Positions 5,274-7,447 of a stretch of DNA of 7,447 nt are shown piece after piece. Source of the DNA: DATAYF01 sp036272735 (lineage in GTDB: Bacteria; Chloroflexota; Ktedonobacteria; Ktedonobacterales; Ktedonobacteraceae); NCBI GenBank assembly GCA_036272735.1, contig DATAYF010000767.1, positions 1-7,447 of the forward strand. The letters are read 5' to 3'. The position numbers and the translations under genes are program-made. The notes below the pieces were generated by a model. That model was not told where the DNA came from. It was given only the letters and a program-made list of their open reading frames with translations, and did not search any database. The first letter of the stretch is position 1. Each line of letters starts with the position of its first letter.

Positions 5274-6557
5274 TTATTTCATATCTGGGTCCAGGTATTG
5301 TGAGACTTCTGCCAGGCGACGCCGCAAAAAAGCCTGCTCTTGCTCGTTCTGACAAAGATTGAGCGCTTGTCTGTAGGCCGCGCTTGCATCTTGCCTCCGT
5401 CCTATACGGCGTAACAGGTCGGCACGGCTGGCATGAAAAAGATGGTACGTATGCAAAGCTTCTATCATCTCAGGTCGATCCAGAATTGCCAGACCACGCA
5501 AGGGACCATCTGCCATCGCTATCGCCACGGCTCGATTGAGTTCGATCACTGGCGAAGGAATCATCTGCATCAATATCCTATATAAGGCGGCTATTTGTGT
5601 CCAATCGGTATCCTCTGGCTTTTCCGCTTGCACGTGCAGACTACCAATGGCCGCCTGGATCTGGTAGGGACCGGCTCGCTTCATATGGAGCACCTTCTCC
5701 AGTATAGCCATACCTTCTTGTTTCTTCTCCTGGTTCCACTGAGAACGATCCTGCTCTTCCAGTAGCACAATCTTCCCCTCTGTTCCCACACGCGCCGCGC
5801 GCCGTGTGTCATGTAGCAACATCAATGCGAGCAGCCCCAATGCTTCGGGAAGTGGGGCTAGCAGTGATTCACGGTCCAGCAACATCGTCAAAAGGCGCGC
5901 TAGCCGTATCGCTTCGTCGCACAGTTCCTCTCGCATCAATGTTTGACCGGATGTGACGGTATATCCTTCATTAAAGATCAGGTAGATTACACACAAAATA
6001 GCATCAACACGCTCCTCTAGCACCTCAACCGGCGGAACGCGGTACGGAATACCGGCATCCTTGATTTTTCGCTTGGCACGTACCAGGCGTTGTGCCATCG
6101 TTGGAATAGGGACCAGAAACGCGCTCGCTATCTCATGCGTGGATAGGCCGCCCAGCGTATGTAGTGTCAGTGCAATCTGCGCCTCCAACGCCAAAGCCGG
6201 ATGACAGCAGGTAAACATTAGCTTGAGCCGTTCATCGGGGATCACAAGGTCTTGCATTCCCGCTGTTCCTCCTTGCTCTTCCTGTTCAACCAGCGCTTGC
6301 AGAATGACTTGTTTGCTAGCTAAGACACGTTCGCGGCGCAGGCGATCGATAGCCTTGCGCCGCGCCGTGGTCGTAATCCAGGCACCAGGATTTCGAGGGA
6401 CACCATCAATAGGCCAATGTTCAAGAGCAACGAGCAGCGCATCCTGCAGTACATCCTCAGCCAGCTCAAAATTCTTCACGGTATTAATCAAGCTGGCAAG
6501 GATGCGATCCGCTTCCTGACGAAAGATGTGGGTGATTGCTTGATGCGCTGTCTCCAT
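5274..6557 (-). CDS. ECF42-type RNA polymerase sigma factor with C-terminal extension
   Basis: This 427-residue protein directs RNA polymerase to specific promoters. Region 2 spans about 20-78 (AEDVLQDALLVALEHWP, then PRNPGAWITTTARRKAIDRLRRER). Region 4 spans about 108-168 (LKLMFTCCHPALALEAQIAL and the helix-turn-helix LSTHEIASAFLVPIPTMAQRLVRAKRKI). The long extension beyond about 180 (IYLIFNEGY..., ending in a TPR-like segment near 374-420) is the hallmark of the ECF42 group; ordinary ECF factors have about 200 residues. No anti-sigma gene is nearby. ECF42 factors are usually encoded beside DGPF-domain proteins, as here, and the extension is thought to be needed for activity. The start has GAGGGA a few bases upstream, 15 nt after the upstream gene's stop, so the two are co-transcribed. 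The physiological signal is unknown. Confidence 0.93.
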   Translation of the reverse strand: METAHQAITHIFRQEADRILASLINTVKNFELAEDVLQDALLVALEHWPIDGVPRNPGAWITTTARRKAIDRLRRERVLASKQVILQALVEQEEQGGTAGMQDLVIPDERLKLMFTCCHPALALEAQIALTLHTLGGLSTHEIASAFLVPIPTMAQRLVRAKRKIKDAGIPYRVPPVEVLEERVDAILCVIYLIFNEGYTVTSGQTLMREELCDEAIRLARLLTMLLDRESLLAPLPEALGLLALMLLHDTRRAARVGTEGKIVLLEEQDRSQWNQEKKQEGMAILEKVLHMKRAGPYQIQAAIGSLHVQAEKPEDTDWTQIAALYRILMQMIPSPVIELNRAVAIAMADGPLRGLAILDRPEMIEALHTYHLFHASRADLLRRIGRRQDASAAYRQALNLCQNEQEQAFLRRRLAEVSQYLDPDMK

Positions 6558-6572
6558 TATCCCTCACTGCTA

Positions 6573-6932
6573 TTATTCAAATGTCATGATCGGTCGAACC
6601 TCAATTGACCCATTTTTTACCGCAGGAATCTTTGCCGCAAATTCGATGGCTTCATCGAGATCCTTACAATTGAGGAGATAAAATCCACCAAGTTGTTCTT
6701 TTGTTTCGGCAAATGGGCCATCCGTGCTCAGTACCTTACCATCACGCACGCGCACTGTTGTGGCAGTGTGAGTCGGCATAAGCGCTTGACCATAGTCGGA
6801 CTGGCTCATCACGCCTCTTCGTCGCGCTTCCTCGCTGAAAGCATTATAGTCTGCATACTCCGCTGCCTGTGCTTCCTGATTACGCTGGGCAAAAGCGGTC
6901 TCGTTTTCATAGATCAGAGCTACGTACTGCAT
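6573..6932 (-). CDS. YCII-related DGPF-domain protein
   Basis: This 119-residue single-domain protein of the YCII/DGPF type has a ferredoxin-like dimeric fold. It begins MQYVALIYENE and carries DGPFAETKEQLGGFYLL (71-87), containing the name-giving DGPF motif. It ends with the usual beta strand, SIEVRPIMTFE. The length is normal for the family. AGGAGA lies five or six nt before the ATG. It is the first gene of a two-gene unit with the ECF42 sigma factor, and such proteins are the standard partners and regulatory targets of ECF42 factors. The biochemical role is not established, and no catalytic residues can be assigned with confidence. Confidence 0.92.
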   Translation of the reverse strand: MQYVALIYENETAFAQRNQEAQAAEYADYNAFSEEARRRGVMSQSDYGQALMPTHTATTVRVRDGKVLSTDGPFAETKEQLGGFYLLNCKDLDEAIEFAAKIPAVKNGSIEVRPIMTFE

Positions 6933-7318
6933 TGGTTTCTCCTAATAAACGTTCATATGCTTTGTTCAAAGAGCGACCATTTTCTCTCTTCTACTAAAAC
7001 GACGAACGAGATAGGGGTAAATCGACAGTTATTTCGACGTATTGCAGAGAAATTTGTAAAAAACGTGGTGTATTTACTTTTCTCTCGGCCTGGTGTATGC
7101 CGGGTCATTGCTAACATGTGCCAGCGAAATACGACGGAAGGGCAACCTGTAGCTGATTATAACGCGACAGGGAGCTTGTTTTGTCCATGACAAGCATGCG
7201 GCATAGCGTTAGCAACTTCTCCAAGGGGCTCGGCAGATCTCTCAACGACCATAGTATATTTCCTTTCTGACCCTCTATGAAGTTGCTCCACAGAAACATT
7301 ATGGTGAAAGGAAACATC
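6933..7318. other. Divergent intergenic region between DGPF and P-loop genes
   Basis: These 386 bases hold the ECF42-like promoter of the DGPF gene (7001-7027) and a 12-base dyad, CTTTG-TT-CAAAG (6960-6971), in its predicted leader. TTGCTAAC (7108-7115) and GTTAGCAA (7208-7215) form a distant inverted pair. I see no convincing promoter for the rightward P-loop gene. Frames reading across this region on either strand lack ribosome binding sites and recognisable protein character. Confidence 0.5.
7001..7027 (-). promoter_or_regulatory. Putative ECF42-dependent promoter of the DGPF-sigma unit
   Basis: On the minus strand TGTCGA (7022-7027) is followed after exactly 17 bp by CGTC (7001-7004). 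From memory, work on Streptomyces venezuelae ECF42 described target promoters with TGTCGA at -35 and CGA/TC at -10; this fits both. A second CGTCGA (7034-7039) lies just upstream. The leader to the DGPF start would be about 60-65 nt. It implies autoregulation of the operon by its own sigma factor. Confidence 0.7.
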
Positions 7319-7447
7319 GTGGTCAAATACAATATTCTTGGGGGGCCTGGCAGTGGAAAGACAACCTTAGCACAGTGCTTAGCTTCCAGGTTGCATGTCC
7401 CTCATCATAATCTTGATAAGATTGGCTGGGAACATGGCACTCAATAT
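7319..7447 (+). CDS. P-loop nucleotide kinase-like protein (N-terminal part)
   Basis: The 43 visible residues begin MVKYNILGGPGSGKTTLAQ, a Walker A motif (GGPGSGKT) directly after a first beta strand. ASRLHVPHHNLDKIGW follows. The spacing of a P-loop, a helix and then a (H/N)LDxxxW stretch resembles the adenylate kinase-like FlaR/topology-modulation kinase family, so it probably binds ATP and phosphorylates a small substrate or nucleotide. The GTG start is preceded by AAAGGA at 7307-7312 with six bases spacing. The ATG at 7301 is in frame but lacks a site. The gene runs off the right edge, so the lid and substrate regions are unseen. It is divergent from the DGPF unit. Confidence 0.75.
   Translation, partial: MVKYNILGGPGSGKTTLAQCLASRLHVPHHNLDKIGWEHGTQY

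Noticed and set aside
6693..7190. 165-codon plus-strand frame across the DGPF promoter
   Set aside because: It is antisense to the DGPF gene and runs through the predicted promoter, with no ribosome binding site.
7108..7215. Distant inverted pair TTGCTAAC/GTTAGCAA
   Set aside because: Eight bases separated by about 90 are expected by chance at this scale, and no element boundaries or duplications accompany them.
7111..7332. 73-codon minus-strand frame at the right end
   Set aside because: It overlaps the start of the P-loop gene on the opposite strand and lacks a supported start.

Overview
The window looks like a chromosomal stretch of a Chloroflexota bacterium, most likely class Ktedonobacteria. 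This placement is inferred from gene content: a divergent RecA beside a DUF4032 kinase-like gene (a family I know mainly from Actinobacteria and Chloroflexota), an ECF42-type sigma factor with its DGPF partner, and moderate base composition. No single marker in the sequence proves it. I see no tRNA, rRNA, CRISPR array, insertion sequence or phage signature.

Layout from left to right. Bases 1-72 are the last 23 codons of an unidentified plus-strand gene. Bases 73-384 form the recA control region, with a 36-bp nested palindrome built of GTAC half-sites, a plausible vegetative promoter, and an SOS-box-like sequence over its -10. recA follows and ends at a perfect 24-bp stem plus T-tract. That terminator touches the stop codon of a converging minus-strand gene for a DUF4032/WaaP-like kinase. 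Upstream of that kinase on the same strand, separated by a hairpin, is a zinc-binding MDR dehydrogenase of the quinone oxidoreductase type. Divergent from the dehydrogenase is a small two-helix membrane protein with a good -35/-10 promoter. A gene-free stretch with candidate RNA structure leads into a 74-residue Cys4 zinc-ribbon protein.

The right-hand part is a compact minus-strand signalling unit: a DGPF/YCII-domain gene followed 15 nt later by an ECF42 sigma factor with the long TPR-like C-terminal extension. Upstream of the pair lies TGTCGA-N17-CGTC, which matches the motif I recall for ECF42 targets, so the pair probably controls its own expression. A P-loop nucleotide kinase-like gene starts divergently and runs off the right edge.

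The genes fall into separate small transcription units rather than one pathway. The best-supported functional unit is the DGPF-ECF42 pair. The least explained features are the palindromic array upstream of recA, the lack of a clear ribosome binding site for RecA (with a possible coupled leader ORF), and the kinase-like gene sharing a terminator with recA. I found no clear evidence of a wholly new multi-gene system.
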